Of a stretch of DNA of 64,000 nt, positions 1-11,172 are shown one piece after another. Position numbers and translations under genes: made by a program. A model generated the notes under the pieces. It made no database searches. It saw nothing but the letters and a program-made list of their open reading frames with translations, and was not told the DNA's origin. The DNA is from Psychrobacillus lasiicapitis. Lineage in GTDB: Bacteria > Bacillota > Bacilli > Bacillales_A > Planococcaceae. Every line of letters starts with the position of its first letter. The stretch's first letter is position 1. The DNA lies in contig NZ_VDGH01000004.1 of NCBI RefSeq assembly GCF_006861795.1, forward strand, positions 62,001 through 126,000, read 5' to 3'.

Positions 1-1
1 A

Positions 2-160
2 AAGATTAGGGAACTGATTCAATCCATAATTAAAGGAAAATTACTAGATGGTCAATTTGATGAATGCGATCTATCTTTAAAAGAAATAAAGATAATGGAA
101 GAAAGTTTCTGTACGACGATGAATGGAACATTTCATTCGCGAATAGAATACCCAAAATAA
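2..160 (+). CDS. pgpH: PgpH (YqfF) cyclic-di-AMP phosphodiesterase, C-terminal end only
   Basis: This is the open 3' end of a gene that enters from the left edge, 52 residues before the stop. The tail contains DGQFDECDLSL and ends FHSRIEYPK, which resembles the C-terminus of the 7TM-HD phosphodiesterase PgpH that precedes ybeY in Bacillus. In that family the HD domain hydrolyses cyclic di-AMP at the membrane. No catalytic residue lies inside the window, so the call rests on the tail motif and gene order. Confidence 0.8.
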   Translation, partial: KIRELIQSIIKGKLLDGQFDECDLSLKEIKIMEESFCTTMNGTFHSRIEYPK

Positions 161-180
161 GGACGTAAGGGGCTAAAAAA

Positions 181-643
181 ATGCTAGAACTAGATTTAAT
201 GGACGAAACACAAACACTATCCGAGGAAGCAATTAAACTTGTTGAAAAAGTATTAACTTCTGCTGGAGAGCAGCTAGGTGTAAAAGAAGGCAGTGAAGTA
301 AGTGTTACATTTGTGACCAATGATGCTATTCAAGAAATCAATAAAACATACCGCAAAAAAGATATGCCAACAGACGTTATTTCCTTTGCAATGGAAGAGA
401 TGGGAGAAGGCGAAATCGAGATTAAAGATGCAGATTTACCGACATTACTTGGTGATATTATCATATCTGTTGAACGTACGACGGAACAAGCCGCATCTTA
501 TGGACATACTTTTGAACGTGAGCTTTGTTTTTTAGCAGTCCATGGTTTTTTACATCTACTCGGTTATGATCACGGGACAGAGGAAGAAGAGAAAGAAATG
601 TTCAGTATACAAGAAACGATTTTACAGGCTTTTGGTTTAAAGC

Positions 644-666
<23 letters not shown>
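181..666 (+). CDS. ybeY: YbeY endoribonuclease / 16S rRNA maturation factor
   Basis: This is a 161-residue zinc-dependent endoribonuclease involved in 16S rRNA 3' processing and 70S ribosome quality control. The family signature HGFLHLLGYDH is present, with zinc ligands H121, H125 and H131. TDVISFAMEE near residue 64 is also typical. The ATG at 181 follows a GGGG-type ribosome binding site, and 161 residues is normal for the family. It lies 20 bp after pgpH and its end overlaps the start of dgkA, so co-transcription in the pgpH-era operon is likely. Confidence 0.96.
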
Positions 667-2344
<1,678 letters not shown>

Positions 2345-2519
2345 GAAACGCATAAGCGCCTATGTTGAAGAAATACAGTCTAGGTTCGAAACGTTGTGGT
2401 GCTGCGAAAAGCTCATTACGTAATAAATAAACATTTTGCAACAGACTGTATGATCTGCTTTTGCAAACCACAGGCAGACAAGGCGCTAAAGCAAGACACT
2501 AAGAAGGAAGGGAAGGCTT

Positions 2520-3302
2520 TTGCTTCAAAAAGTAGAAGGCATCGTCTTACGGACTTCATCTTACGGAGAAACGGATAAAATAGTCACGATATTTTCACGA
2601 GAATTAGGAAAAAGAGCGGCGATGGCTCGAGGTGCTAAAAAACCTACGAGCCGTTTATCTTCGATATCTCAGCCTTTCACCTATGGCTATTTTTTAATTC
2701 AGCAAGGTAGAGGAATGGGCTCTTTACAGCAGGGAGAAATTATCGACTCTATGCGCTCCATTCGAGAGGATATTTTTACTACTGCATATGCTAGTTTTAT
2801 CATGGAGCTAGTGGATAAATTAATAGAAGATGAATCTCCGAAACCGCATATTTTTGCTATTTTGCAAGAAGCGCTGGAGGCAATTTCGGAAGGATATGAT
2901 CCAGAAGCAATTAGTTTATTTGTAGAATGGAAGATGCTGCCCATTGCTGGCATTTATCCGGTGTTGCACCAATGTGCCAACTGTGGAGCAACGGACGGGG
3001 AATTTGCCTTTTCTTTTGCTCAAATCGGTTTTCTTTGTCACAGGTGCTTCTCGGTCGATCCATATTTAATAAGGTTAACACCAGCACAGGTAAAGCTAAT
3101 CCGTACCTTTTATACTGTGCCGATTAGCCAGGTTGGTAAGCTTACATTGAAAAAAGAAACAAAAGGCTTTATCAAGAAAATTGTACGAACTATTTATAAC
3201 GAACAAGTGGGGATTCGATTAAAGTCCCAAGGGTTTTTAGATCAAATGGAAAAAACTCCAGAATTTTTTAACCCGAAAAAAGATCCAAGTTCAGAAGACT
3301 AA
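2520..3302 (+). CDS. recO: DNA repair protein RecO
   Basis: RecO works with RecF and RecR to load RecA on SSB-coated single-stranded DNA. The protein is 260 residues, with an N-terminal OB fold beginning LQKVEGIVLRTSSYGE. A C4 zinc module is visible at C152, C155, C173 and C176 (CANC, CHRC). Translation appears to start at TTG 2520 behind a GGAAGGGAAGG purine stretch. No ATG is available nearby in frame. The last codons form the left arm of the terminator hairpin. Confidence 0.95.
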   Translation: MLQKVEGIVLRTSSYGETDKIVTIFSRELGKRAAMARGAKKPTSRLSSISQPFTYGYFLIQQGRGMGSLQQGEIIDSMRSIREDIFTTAYASFIMELVDKLIEDESPKPHIFAILQEALEAISEGYDPEAISLFVEWKMLPIAGIYPVLHQCANCGATDGEFAFSFAQIGFLCHRCFSVDPYLIRLTPAQVKLIRTFYTVPISQVGKLTLKKETKGFIKKIVRTIYNEQVGIRLKSQGFLDQMEKTPEFFNPKKDPSSED

Positions 3303-3325
3303 TTCTTCGAACTTGGATCTTTTTG
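3277..3325 (+). terminator. Rho-independent terminator of the pgpH-recO operon
   Basis: Left arm AGATCCAAGTTC (3281-3292) pairs perfectly with GAACTTGGATCT (3309-3320), and an inner GAAG/CTTC extends the stem. A T-run follows. The left arm lies inside the recO coding sequence. Confidence 0.9.
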
Positions 3326-3361
3326 CTTATAGAAAACTATTTTGAAGAGTGAGGAGCTATC

Positions 3362-3510
3362 AGAACAATGAAGATGCGTAAGCGAGCATAGATTCCTGGG
3401 AAACGAGCAAATAGATTCCCCCGAGCATAAAACTAAGACAAGCGAGCAATGAAATGACTTAAGGAAGCATAAATTCCTACTATCCGAGCAAAGGAATTTC
3501 AGTCTGAACA
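3362..3510. repeat. Degenerate tandem array with about 21-bp period (CGAGCA core)
   Basis: A hexamer close to CGAGCA recurs at 3362, 3383, 3404, 3422, 3443, 3464, 3485 and 3505. The spacings are 21, 21, 18, 21, 21, 21 and 20 bp. The sequence between the hexamers is diverged. On the minus strand the 21-bp period gives a seven-codon repeat rich in Leu-Cys-Ser, so an apparent 70-residue frame here is probably a by-product. It lies between the convergent recO and glyQS terminators. Confidence 0.6.
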
Positions 3511-3559
3511 ATTGATTGAGCTAATCCCAACACAAATCGGTTTCTCTAACCCTAAACAA

Positions 3560-3592
3560 AAAACCAAATTAGACAAACGTCTAATTTGGTTA
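3560..3592 (-). terminator. Rho-independent terminator of glyQS
   Basis: AACCAAATTAGA (3562-3573) and TCTAATTTGGTT (3580-3591) form a 12-bp perfect stem with a 6-nt loop. The T-run lies on the minus strand beyond 3561, so it serves glyQS. Confidence 0.9.
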
Positions 3593-3598
3593 AAAAAA

Positions 3599-4981
3599 TT
3601 AAAACTGTAATTGTTCTTCAATATAAGCTTTTACATCAGCAATCGGCATTCTTGTTTGTTCCATTGAATCACGGTGGCGAACCGTTACTTGGCCATCTGT
3701 TTCTGAATCGAAATCGTATGTGATACAGAATGGTGTTCCGATTTCGTCTTGGCGACGGTAACGTTTACCGATTGATTGTGACTCGTCATAGTCAACCATG
3801 AAATGTTTACTTAAATCAGAGAATAACGCAGTTGCGCCTTCTGATAGTTTTTTGGACAATGGTAAAATTGCCGCTTTCACAGGAGCTAGAGCAGGGTGGA
3901 AGCGTAATACAGTACGTTTATCATCACCCTCAAGCATTTCTTCGTCGTATGCCTCGCAAAGGAATGCTAGTGTAACACGGTCTGCACCAAGAGATGGTTC
4001 GATGCAATAAGGTACATAGCGCTCATTCGTAATAGGGTCTATATAGTTAAAGTCTTCTCCTGAATGCTCCATATGTTGCTTTAAGTCAAAATCAGTTCGG
4101 TCTGCGATACCCCATAACTCGCCCCAACCAAATGGGAATTTATATTCGATATCTGTTGTTGCATTCGAATAGTGGGAAAGTTCATCTTCTGAGTGGTCGC
4201 GTAAACGAATGCTGTCTTCTGCAACACCTAAATTTAATAACCAATCTTTACAGTAGTTACGCCAGAATTCAAACCATTCCATATCTTCGCCTGGTTTACA
4301 GAAGAATTCTAATTCCATTTGTTCGAATTCTCTCGTACGGAAAGTAAAGTTACCAGGAGTAATTTCATTTCGGAAGCTTTTCCCAACCTGTGCAATACCG
4401 AATGGCATTTTTTTACGCATAGAACGTTGTACATTTTTGTAGTTAACGAAGATACCTTGTGCTGTTTCAGGACGTAAGAAAATTTCGTTCGTAGAAGATT
4501 CTGTTACCCCTTGGAAAGTTTTGAACATTAAGTTGAACTGACGAATATCTGTATAGTCGAATTCTCCACAAGTAGGACATACTACATTATGTTCTTTCAT
4601 GATTTCTTCCATTTTTTCAAATGAAAGTCCATCAATAACCATTTCAATTCCTTTTTTCTCAAGTGCATCTTCGATAATTTTGTCCACACGATGACGAGAT
4701 TTACATTTTTTACAGTCAATCATTGGATCGTTAAAATTGCCGATATGCCCAGATGCTACCCATGTTTTTGGGTTCATTAGAATGGCTGCATCCAAACCTA
4801 CATTGTACGGTGATTCTTGAACGAATTTTTTCCACCATGCTTTTTTAACATTGTTTTTTAATTCTACACCTAGTGGACCGTAATCCCATGTGTTGGCAAG
4901 TCCGCCATAAATTTCAGACCCTGGGAATACAAATCCTCTTTGTTTTGCTAGACTTACGACTGTTTCCATTGAAAATTCCAT
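3599..4981 (-). CDS. glyQS: Glycyl-tRNA synthetase, single-chain (alpha2, class II) type
   Basis: This 460-residue class II synthetase charges tRNA-Gly. It is the homodimeric archaeal/eukaryote-like form found in some Firmicutes, not the separate GlyQ and GlyS chains of B. subtilis. Visible elements are [17 protein letters not shown] near residue 33, motif 2 [21 protein letters not shown], motif 3 [14 protein letters not shown] and a C-terminal anticodon-binding domain. The ATG at 4981 follows a GGAGGG ribosome binding site. A T-box leader lies far upstream (5262-5457), with a repeat element between leader and gene. Confidence 0.96.
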   Translation of the reverse strand: MEFSMETVVSLAKQRGFVFPGSEIYGGLANTWDYGPLGVELKNNVKKAWWKKFVQESPYNVGLDAAILMNPKTWVASGHIGNFNDPMIDCKKCKSRHRVDKIIEDALEKKGIEMVIDGLSFEKMEEIMKEHNVVCPTCGEFDYTDIRQFNLMFKTFQGVTESSTNEIFLRPETAQGIFVNYKNVQRSMRKKMPFGIAQVGKSFRNEITPGNFTFRTREFEQMELEFFCKPGEDMEWFEFWRNYCKDWLLNLGVAEDSIRLRDHSEDELSHYSNATTDIEYKFPFGWGELWGIADRTDFDLKQHMEHSGEDFNYIDPITNERYVPYCIEPSLGADRVTLAFLCEAYDEEMLEGDDKRTVLRFHPALAPVKAAILPLSKKLSEGATALFSDLSKHFMVDYDESQSIGKRYRRQDEIGTPFCITYDFDSETDGQVTVRHRDSMEQTRMPIADVKAYIEEQLQF

Positions 4982-5110
4982 AACAAACCCTCCTATTTTG
5001 ACTTTATTCAGCAGAAGCCCCTCGCTTCTACAAATGCTGGATAATGCAATAATTTCTTCTATTCAAAGGGGATTACCCTAGCTGAATGTCGAAGAACTCT
5101 GGCTAAGATC

Positions 5111-5247
5111 GCCGCGTCGTGCGGCAACGCCTGAGTGACCAACATCCTGTTGGCCCAAAGCCTCCGGCGGATGCCACAGATTTTTAGGGGAGTTAATTGA
5201 GCAAGCTCAATTCAAAATCTGGGCGCAATCACGTCGAGACGTGATTG
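5111..5247. repeat. GC-rich chain of hairpins between the T-box terminator and glyQS
   Basis: Four hairpins lie in series. They are GCCGC/GCGGC at 5111-5125, CCAAC/GTTGG at 5139-5153, a long arm pair CAGATTTT...AAAATCTG enclosing ATTGAGC/GCTCAAT at 5177-5221, and a 22-bp near-continuous palindrome at 5226-5247. The base composition is much richer in GC than neighbouring intergenic DNA. The look is that of a dispersed intergenic repeat. It occupies the untranslated leader of glyQS, about 130 bp upstream of its start. Confidence 0.6.
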
Positions 5248-5261
5248 ATTAGTGCTTTCAA

Positions 5262-5457
5262 AAAGAAAAAACTCGTCTCCGGGCTAATTTAGCCCGGGGA
5301 CGAGTTTTATAACCCGCGGTTCCACCCCGATTGATTGTACAATACAATCCTCTTTAAAAGCATAAGCTCCAAGCTGCCGTTTCCTGTTTTGTGGTCTTTC
5401 ACCGTCACCACTCGCTACATTACAGTACTTATAATGCTCTTCAACGCTTTATTATTT
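5262..5457 (-). promoter_or_regulatory. T-box riboswitch (tRNA-Gly sensing) of glyQS
   Basis: On the minus strand the T-box core TGGAACCGCG (complement of 5315-5324) is followed by a strong terminator. Its stem is ACTCGTC(T/C)CCGGGCT at about 5270-5307, and it ends in a T-run from 5269 downward. The core would pair with the uncharged tRNA acceptor end and form the antiterminator, as known for the family. I did not resolve the specifier loop codon. Glycine is inferred from the downstream synthetase. The ATG lies about 280 bp beyond the terminator, which is unusually far. Confidence 0.88.
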
Positions 5458-5463
5458 GTTGTT

Positions 5464-5492
5464 ATTGTAACATGAGCCAGTTTACTTCGCAA
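5464..5492 (-). promoter_or_regulatory. Sigma-A promoter of the glyQS leader
   Basis: On the minus strand, TTGCGA (5487-5492) and TACAAT (5464-5469) are separated by 17 bp. Transcription would begin near 5457, just ahead of the T-box structures. Confidence 0.7.
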
Positions 5493-5545
5493 TAAAGGAG
5501 TAAGTAGTATATAATAATTTAGTATATGCATAACTATTTGAGGCG

Positions 5546-6184
5546 GTGATTCCAATCGAACTCAACAAACGGCAAAACGAAATTTTGGACATTGTTAAAG
5601 GAAATGGCCCTATTACAGGGGAGCAAATTGCAGAACGTTTAAAGCTAACCAGATCTACGTTACGACCAGATCTTGCAATTTTAACAATGGCTGGCTTTTT
5701 AGATGCCAGACCGCGCGTTGGTTATTTTTATTCTGGTAAAAAAACGAGTCAAGCTATCTCAGATAATATAGCCCAGATGGTAGTAAAAGACTTCCAATCT
5801 ATTCCGGTTGTTGTAGAAGAAAGCATGACAGTGTATGATGCTATATGTCATATGTTTTTAGAAGATGTAGGATCTTTATTCGTAGTGGATAAACAATCTC
5901 TATTGTCTGGTGTACTTTCAAGAAAAGATTTCTTACGAACGAGCATTGGAAATCAAGATTTAAATAAAATGCCAGTACATATGATTATGACGAGAATGCC
6001 CAATATTACGTATTGTATGAAAGAAGATACGCTTATTGAAGTGGCAAATAAACTAATGAGTCGTCAGATTGATTCATTACCTGTAGTAAAAGAACGAAAA
6101 GATGGTTTAGAGGTAGTTGGAAGAATTACGAAAACGAATATTACACGTGCTTTCTTGTCTTTAGCCGATGACCATGACTTATAA
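5546..6184 (+). CDS. ccpN: CcpN (YqzB) repressor of gluconeogenic genes
   Basis: This protein of about 212 residues has an N-terminal winged helix-turn-helix (roughly residues 5-60, RLKLTRSTLRPDLAILTMAG) followed by two CBS domains (about 80-140 and 145-205). In B. subtilis CcpN represses gapB, pckA and the small RNA sr1 under glycolytic conditions. Start choice is awkward. GTG 5546 is the only standard codon, but it lies inside the ribosome binding site GAGGCGGTGA, so a rare ATT or ATC at 5549 or 5555 is possible. yqfL follows 11 bp downstream, the usual pairing. Confidence 0.92.
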   Translation: MIPIELNKRQNEILDIVKGNGPITGEQIAERLKLTRSTLRPDLAILTMAGFLDARPRVGYFYSGKKTSQAISDNIAQMVVKDFQSIPVVVEESMTVYDAICHMFLEDVGSLFVVDKQSLLSGVLSRKDFLRTSIGNQDLNKMPVHMIMTRMPNITYCMKEDTLIEVANKLMSRQIDSLPVVKERKDGLEVVGRITKTNITRAFLSLADDHDL

Positions 6185-6195
6185 GGAGTGACACA

Positions 6196-7005
6196 ATGAA
6201 AATGTTAAACCTATTTATTGTCTCAGATTCAATCGGTGAAACGGGAGAACTGGTGGCAAAAGCGGCGGTAAGTCAGTTTAGACCAGGTCTACAGCATACC
6301 AAGTTAAAAAGATTTACTCATATTGATTCATTGGATCATATTAAAGAAATTACGGAACTAGCGAAAGAACAAAATGCTATTATTTTATATACGCTTGTAC
6401 AAACAAAGATGCGTGATGCGTTGATAGAAAACTGTAGGGCATATGGATTAGATTCAGTTGACCTGATTGGTCCTGTAATTCATCTTTTAGAACGAAATTT
6501 AGATGAAAAGCCATTTGAAGAGCCAGGTTTAGTTCGCAAGCTGGATGAAGATTATTTCAAAAAAATTGAGGCAATCGAATTTGCGGTAAAATATGATGAT
6601 GGAAGAGATCCAAGAGGCTTATTGCAAGCAGACATCGTATTAATCGGGGTTTCTAGAACTTCTAAAACGCCATTGTCCCAATACTTGGCACATAAAAGAT
6701 ATAAAGTGGCAAACGTCCCATTAGTTCCGGAAGTGGAGCCTCCCGAAGAATTGTTTCTGGTCGATCCGGCAAAATGCTTTGGACTAGTAATCACACCAGA
6801 AAAACTAAATTCCATTCGAAAAGAAAGATTAATAGCTATTGGTTTAAATGACGATGCTAGTTATGCTAAAATAGAACGGATAAATGAAGAAATAGCTCAT
6901 TTTGAAAAAATAGTAAATAAAATAGGGTGTACAGTCATTGAAGTGACAAATAGGGCAGTAGAAGAAACGGCCAATCTAGTAATCAATCACATTCAACAAA
7001 AATAA
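6196..7005 (+). CDS. yqfL: Pyruvate phosphate dikinase regulatory protein (DUF299/PSRP family)
   Basis: This 269-residue protein belongs to the family of bifunctional ADP-dependent kinases and Pi-dependent pyrophosphorylases that switch PPDK or PEP synthase off and on by phosphorylating a threonine. It shows N-terminal VSDSIGETGE and the P-loop GVSRTSKTPLS at about residues 152-162. ATG 6196 follows AAGGAGTGAC. Pairing with ccpN ties it to control of PEP metabolism. Its target enzyme is not in the window. Confidence 0.93.
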   Translation: MKMLNLFIVSDSIGETGELVAKAAVSQFRPGLQHTKLKRFTHIDSLDHIKEITELAKEQNAIILYTLVQTKMRDALIENCRAYGLDSVDLIGPVIHLLERNLDEKPFEEPGLVRKLDEDYFKKIEAIEFAVKYDDGRDPRGLLQADIVLIGVSRTSKTPLSQYLAHKRYKVANVPLVPEVEPPEELFLVDPAKCFGLVITPEKLNSIRKERLIAIGLNDDASYAKIERINEEIAHFEKIVNKIGCTVIEVTNRAVEETANLVINHIQQK

Positions 7006-7014
7006 TTATAAAAA

Positions 7015-7050
7015 AATGAACCGATTCACATTTGTGAAAAGGTTTTTTTG
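7015..7050 (+). terminator. Probable terminator after yqfL
   Basis: AACC-x-TTCAC pairs with GTGAA-xx-GGTT around an ATTT loop and is followed by TTTTTTT. The stem is interrupted, so this is a moderate call. Confidence 0.6.
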
Positions 7051-7222
7051 TATTGCGAATCGAATAAACTATAGATTAATAATATGAAATGTTTTATAAT
7101 AGTTAATTGTGGAAAAAATAATTACTATATGAAACTTTTTTTATGAATTATTTTGTCGTTTCTTGCAGGATTTTTCTTGTTTATCTCGAATTAATAAAGT
7201 AGCGAGTAAAGATGGTGAAATA

Positions 7223-9052
7223 ATGACAAATCGTATAGAAGAAGAAGTTATCGAACAAGTTAGGAATAACACAGATATTGTCGATGTTATTAGCGAATAT
7301 GTTCAACTAACGAAAAGAGGTAGAAATTATTTTGGTTTATGCCCTTTTCACGGAGAACAAACACCATCTTTTTCAGTAACGCAAGAGAAACAGATTTTTC
7401 ATTGTTTCGGGTGTGGTGCTGGTGGAAATGTAATTACATTTTTAATGGATATCGAAAATCTTTCGTTCCAAGATGCAGTAAGTAAACTTGGAAGCCGGAT
7501 TGGACTTTCGATTGAAGAGAGCTCCTCCAATCATTCAGAAGCAAAAGCACCTGTATCAAAAGAAGTAGCTATTATGAAAAAGGCGCATGAATTTGCGAGC
7601 GATTATTTTCATCATTTGTTACTTCATACGGAGGAAGGAGAAAATGCATTACATTACTTAGAAGAAAGAGGGTTTTCTACTGAAGTCATCGAAAAGTATA
7701 AAATCGGGTGGTCTTTACCTAATTGGGACGCCTTAACAACATTATTAGCAAGAAAAGGTATGGATTTACAAGAAATAGAGAAAACTGGGCTTATTATCCG
7801 AAAAGAAAATGAATTAAAGTATTTTGACCGATTTAGAGGAAGAATCATGTTTCCGGTTTTCGATGAAACGGGACAGGTAATAGCCTTTTCAGGGAGAATA
7901 CTGGAAAAAAGTGAAAATGAAGCAAAATATTTAAACAGTCCAGAATCACCAATATTCCAGAAAAGTCAGGTACTTTATAATCTAGATAAAGCTCGTCTAG
8001 AAATTCGTAAACAACGAAATGTAATAATCTTCGAAGGCTTCCTAGATGTCATTGCAGCATCTACTGCTGGAATTTCTAATGGAATTGCAACAATGGGGAC
8101 GGCTTTGACGTCTCAACATATAACAAAACTGAATAGATTGACATCAAACGTCACATTATGTTATGACGGGGATAAAGCTGGTATGGAAGCAGCTAAAAGA
8201 GCAGCAATTGCTTTGCAGGCTCAAAACATTCAAACCGAAGTAGCAATTATTCCGGATGCTATGGATCCAGATGATTATATTAAAAACTACGGAGAAGAAG
8301 CTTTTCGCGCAAAAATTATAGAAAAGCCCCATTCGTATTTATCCTTTATGATGATTGTTTCTAAACGTGATAAGAATTTTAACAATGAAAATGATACTTT
8401 ACAGTATATTCAAGAAATATTGGAAATACTGAGTGAGAGAAATTCTTCTGTAGAGCGTGATTTATACATTCGACAACTTTCACAAGAAACAAATGTTTCT
8501 GAGGAAGCAATCTATCAGCATTTGCGAAAGCTTCAAGGAAAAAAAGCAAAACAATTTAAAAGTGAACCAACCATACCTCTTCCAAACAATCAAGAATTGA
8601 CTAAAAAGAAGAGGACTATTTCAGCAGATGAGAGAGCAGAACGAATGCTACTTGCTCATATGTTGCACAATGCACAAATAATCGATATAGCCAGAAATAA
8701 TGCTGGAGAACAATGTTTTATAAGGGATGCATACGAGGCAGTTTATGTACGCTTAACCGGATTTTATGAACAGTATCCAGACGGAGATTATCAACGATTT
8801 TTGGAAGTATTAAATGATGCACAACTTAGAAATATAGTTATGGAAGCTGCGCTCTCAGAACGTGATCCAGAACATGAAACTGAGGAAGTCATGGACTGCT
8901 TGCGCCATATTCGAAAATACCGGATAGAGCAACAAATTGAGCGAAAGTTACATGAAGCAAAAGAAGCAGAGAAAATGACGGATATGACAAAAGCTTTGCA
9001 ACTCGCTCAAGAAGCTATTCAGTTAAAAAAGTCGTTAGCAACTTTTGAATAA
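7223..9052 (+). CDS. dnaG: DNA primase DnaG
   Basis: Primase of 609 residues synthesises RNA primers for replication. The N-terminal CHC2 zinc finger shows C40, H43, C61 and C64. The TOPRIM core has EGFLDVIAA and [13 protein letters not shown], and a DnaB-interacting C-terminal domain follows. ATG 7223 is chosen because the family begins MTNRIPEEVIE-like. The open frame extends 20 codons further upstream to 7163 without a credible ribosome binding site. sigA follows 28 bp later, as in the Bacillus dnaG-sigA operon. Confidence 0.96.
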   Translation: MTNRIEEEVIEQVRNNTDIVDVISEYVQLTKRGRNYFGLCPFHGEQTPSFSVTQEKQIFHCFGCGAGGNVITFLMDIENLSFQDAVSKLGSRIGLSIEESSSNHSEAKAPVSKEVAIMKKAHEFASDYFHHLLLHTEEGENALHYLEERGFSTEVIEKYKIGWSLPNWDALTTLLARKGMDLQEIEKTGLIIRKENELKYFDRFRGRIMFPVFDETGQVIAFSGRILEKSENEAKYLNSPESPIFQKSQVLYNLDKARLEIRKQRNVIIFEGFLDVIAASTAGISNGIATMGTALTSQHITKLNRLTSNVTLCYDGDKAGMEAAKRAAIALQAQNIQTEVAIIPDAMDPDDYIKNYGEEAFRAKIIEKPHSYLSFMMIVSKRDKNFNNENDTLQYIQEILEILSERNSSVERDLYIRQLSQETNVSEEAIYQHLRKLQGKKAKQFKSEPTIPLPNNQELTKKKRTISADERAERMLLAHMLHNAQIIDIARNNAGEQCFIRDAYEAVYVRLTGFYEQYPDGDYQRFLEVLNDAQLRNIVMEAALSERDPEHETEEVMDCLRHIRKYRIEQQIERKLHEAKEAEKMTDMTKALQLAQEAIQLKKSLATFE

Positions 9053-9080
9053 ACATCCGGTAGTAAAAGGAGGATTTCTT

Positions 9081-10205
9081 ATGGCGGACAAGTCTGAACG
9101 TACAAAAGAAACGGATATTGAATTATCATTAGAAGAGGCAAAAAAACAATTAATCGAATTAGGTAAAAAAAATGGAGAGTTAACGTATCACGATATTGCG
9201 GAAAAACTCGCTCATTTTGAATTGGAATCGGATCAGATTGAAGAATTTATCGATCATCTAGAAGGCAAAGAAATTGAACTTAGCCGTAAAGATGGAGATG
9301 AAGAAGATTTAGATCGTTTAATGAAAGGGAAAGAAGAAACTTTCGATTTAAATGATTTAAGTGTGCCGCCTGGTGTGAAGATTAATGACCCTGTTCGTAT
9401 GTATTTAAAGGAAATCGGACGTGTAGACCTTTTGAAAGCGTCTGAAGAAATTGCGCTTGCAGAAAGAATAGAACAAGGGGATGAAGAAGCTAGAAAACGT
9501 CTAGCAGAAGCAAACCTTCGTTTAGTTGTAAGTATTGCAAAGCGTTATGTAGGTCGCGGAATGCTATTCTTAGATTTAATCCAAGAAGGAAATATGGGAC
9601 TTATCAAAGCAGTAGAGAAGTTTGATCACCGTAAAGGGTTCAAATTTAGTACGTATGCTACTTGGTGGATTAGACAAGCTATTACTCGTGCAATCGCAGA
9701 CCAAGCCCGTACGATACGTATCCCGGTGCATATGGTGGAAACGATTAATAAATTAATTCGTGTACAAAGACAATTATTACAAGACTTGGGCCGTGAACCT
9801 TCTCCAGAAGAAATTGGAGAAGAAATGGATTTGCCTCCAGAAAAGGTTCGTGAAATCCTAAAAATTGCACAAGAACCGGTTTCTTTGGAAACACCTATTG
9901 GAGAAGAAGATGACTCTCATTTAGGCGATTTTATCGAAGATGCGGATGCACAATCCCCTTCAGATCATGCTGCATATGAATTATTAAAAGAACAATTAGA
10001 AGATGTTTTAGATACTTTAACAGACCGAGAAGAAAATGTACTACGTCTTCGCTTCGGGTTAGATGATGGCCGTACGAGAACACTGGAAGAAGTAGGTAAA
10101 GTGTTTGGTGTCACACGCGAGCGTATTCGTCAAATTGAAGCGAAAGCACTACGTAAACTTCGTCATCCTTCTCGCAGCAAGCGTCTAAAGGATTTCTTAG
10201 AATAA
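9081..10205 (+). CDS. sigA: Primary sigma factor SigA (RpoD)
   Basis: Housekeeping sigma-70 of 374 residues. Regions visible in order are 1.1 at the N-terminus, 1.2 ([13 protein letters not shown]), 2.1-2.4 ([48 protein letters not shown]), 3 and 4.2 ([25 protein letters not shown]). AGGAGG at 9069-9074 fixes ATG 9081. Length and motifs are standard. It closes the dnaG operon and is followed by a terminator. Confidence 0.98.
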   Translation: MADKSERTKETDIELSLEEAKKQLIELGKKNGELTYHDIAEKLAHFELESDQIEEFIDHLEGKEIELSRKDGDEEDLDRLMKGKEETFDLNDLSVPPGVKINDPVRMYLKEIGRVDLLKASEEIALAERIEQGDEEARKRLAEANLRLVVSIAKRYVGRGMLFLDLIQEGNMGLIKAVEKFDHRKGFKFSTYATWWIRQAITRAIADQARTIRIPVHMVETINKLIRVQRQLLQDLGREPSPEEIGEEMDLPPEKVREILKIAQEPVSLETPIGEEDDSHLGDFIEDADAQSPSDHAAYELLKEQLEDVLDTLTDREENVLRLRFGLDDGRTRTLEEVGKVFGVTRERIRQIEAKALRKLRHPSRSKRLKDFLE

Positions 10206-10214
10206 GATTAGGAA

Positions 10215-10241
10215 GAGACATCCTTGTAGGGTGTCTTTTTC
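10215..10241 (+). terminator. Terminator of dnaG-sigA
   Basis: AGACATCC (10216-10223) pairs with GGGTGTCT (10229-10236) with one G-T pair, and is followed by TTTTT. Confidence 0.85.
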
Positions 10242-10286
10242 TGCTTTATACTTAAGGATGACTGCTAGATGAAATGAGGACGAGAC

Positions 10287-10850
10287 ATGTCAGTTCAACG
10301 TAAGCAAATTATCCTAAATGAAATAGCATTTTGGAAGAAAAACAAACTACTTCCAGAACATTATTGTGACTTTCTAATAGCTCTTTATGCCCGAGGAGAA
10401 GAGGTAGAGGATGAAAGGAAAGAAAAGTCATCCCAAGCTTTATTAGCGAAGAAAAAAGTAAATAAAACTTTTTTATATGTAACACTTGGATTCCTTACTG
10501 CTCTATTAATAGTATCACTCATAATCATTACTACCGCTGCATTTATTCCCATTATTGCAGCAGGAATGGCGATATGCTTATTTTTATACATAGCTATTAA
10601 ACTAGCAAAAACTAAATCGATGATGATGCCCTTATTATTCGTTTTTTCGGCACTATTACTATTAGGCGTTTCTTTTAAAGTGTGGGATGTTTATTTTGTT
10701 GATTACCCATTAGTGTTAATTGGACTAATGATTGGGAATTGTTTATTGTGGTTATTTTCCGGTTTGCTTATGAAACTCGTATATTTTAGTATATCCGGTA
10801 TTATTGGAACAGCACTTATTTTATTTTACTTATTTAAATTTTATCTTTAA
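10287..10850 (+). CDS. Conserved-looking membrane protein of unknown function
   Basis: I do not recognise a characterised family. The protein has 187 residues. The N-terminal 55 or so are soluble and charged (NEIAFWKKNKLLPEHYCDFLIALY), with a mild resemblance to the N-terminus of DUF2157 proteins. About five transmembrane segments follow near residues 62-80, 84-106, 113-130, 136-157 and 162-185. ATG 10287 follows GAGGACGAG. It stands alone between the sigA terminator and its own terminator, immediately left of the inserted catabolic cluster. Confidence 0.7.
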   Translation: MSVQRKQIILNEIAFWKKNKLLPEHYCDFLIALYARGEEVEDERKEKSSQALLAKKKVNKTFLYVTLGFLTALLIVSLIIITTAAFIPIIAAGMAICLFLYIAIKLAKTKSMMMPLLFVFSALLLLGVSFKVWDVYFVDYPLVLIGLMIGNCLLWLFSGLLMKLVYFSISGIIGTALILFYLFKFYL

Positions 10851-10856
10851 TCATAC

Positions 10857-10891
10857 AAACGTCAACATACAACCTGTTGGCGTTTTTTTTG
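10857..10891 (+). terminator. Terminator after the membrane protein gene
   Basis: AACGTCAACA (10858-10867) pairs with TGTTGGCGTT (10875-10884) and is followed by a run of eight T. Confidence 0.88.
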
Positions 10892-11137
10892 TTGGCGCTT
10901 TTGAATGATCTGAACGAAATGGTTGGTCCATTATTAATATGACTTCCTGATGGGGGGATGCGAATTATTGCATTCCTATCTATTTTTTGGGTGGATGTAT
11001 AATAGTCGTTTGTCAGCTATACATCAGCTATGATTCATCAGTTGAATATAATATTAGATAATTATAGCTATAATTCCCCTGTTTTATATGTTAAAAAAGC
11101 ATCTATGAAAAAAATAACTTACTATTTTAAATTTAAC

Positions 11138-11167
11138 TTGAAATTGAAAACCCTTTCAGATTATAAT
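11138..11167 (+). promoter_or_regulatory. Sigma-A promoter of the kdgK-uxuB operon
   Basis: TTGAAA (11138-11143) and TATAAT (11162-11167) are separated by 18 bp. The stretch from 10891 to 11137 before it holds no gene that I see. Confidence 0.75.
11145..11158 (+). promoter_or_regulatory. Candidate cre site (CcpA catabolite repression)
   Basis: TGAAAACCCTTTCA matches the cre consensus TGWNANCGNTNWCA at all positions but one (C for the central G). It lies between -35 and -10, where CcpA binding would block RNA polymerase. Confidence 0.7.
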
Positions 11168-11172
11168 CTATA

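Noticed and set aside
2396-2578. Open frame of 60 codons between era and recO
   Set aside because: It overlaps the recO start in another frame, lacks a ribosome binding site and has no recognisable pattern. The B. subtilis yqzL product could not be seen here.
3362-3510. CRISPR array
   Set aside because: The repeat core is only six degenerate bases with a 21-bp period. There are no conserved long repeats, no unique spacers of normal size and no cas genes in the window.
3299-3511. Minus-strand frame of 70 codons rich in Cys, Leu and Ser
   Set aside because: It is produced by the 21-bp tandem array, overlaps the recO terminator, and lacks a convincing start signal.
7223-7223. A strong sigma-A promoter for dnaG-sigA near TATAAT at 7095-7100
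   Set aside because: No acceptable -35 lies at 16-18 bp, so I did not list it as a feature.
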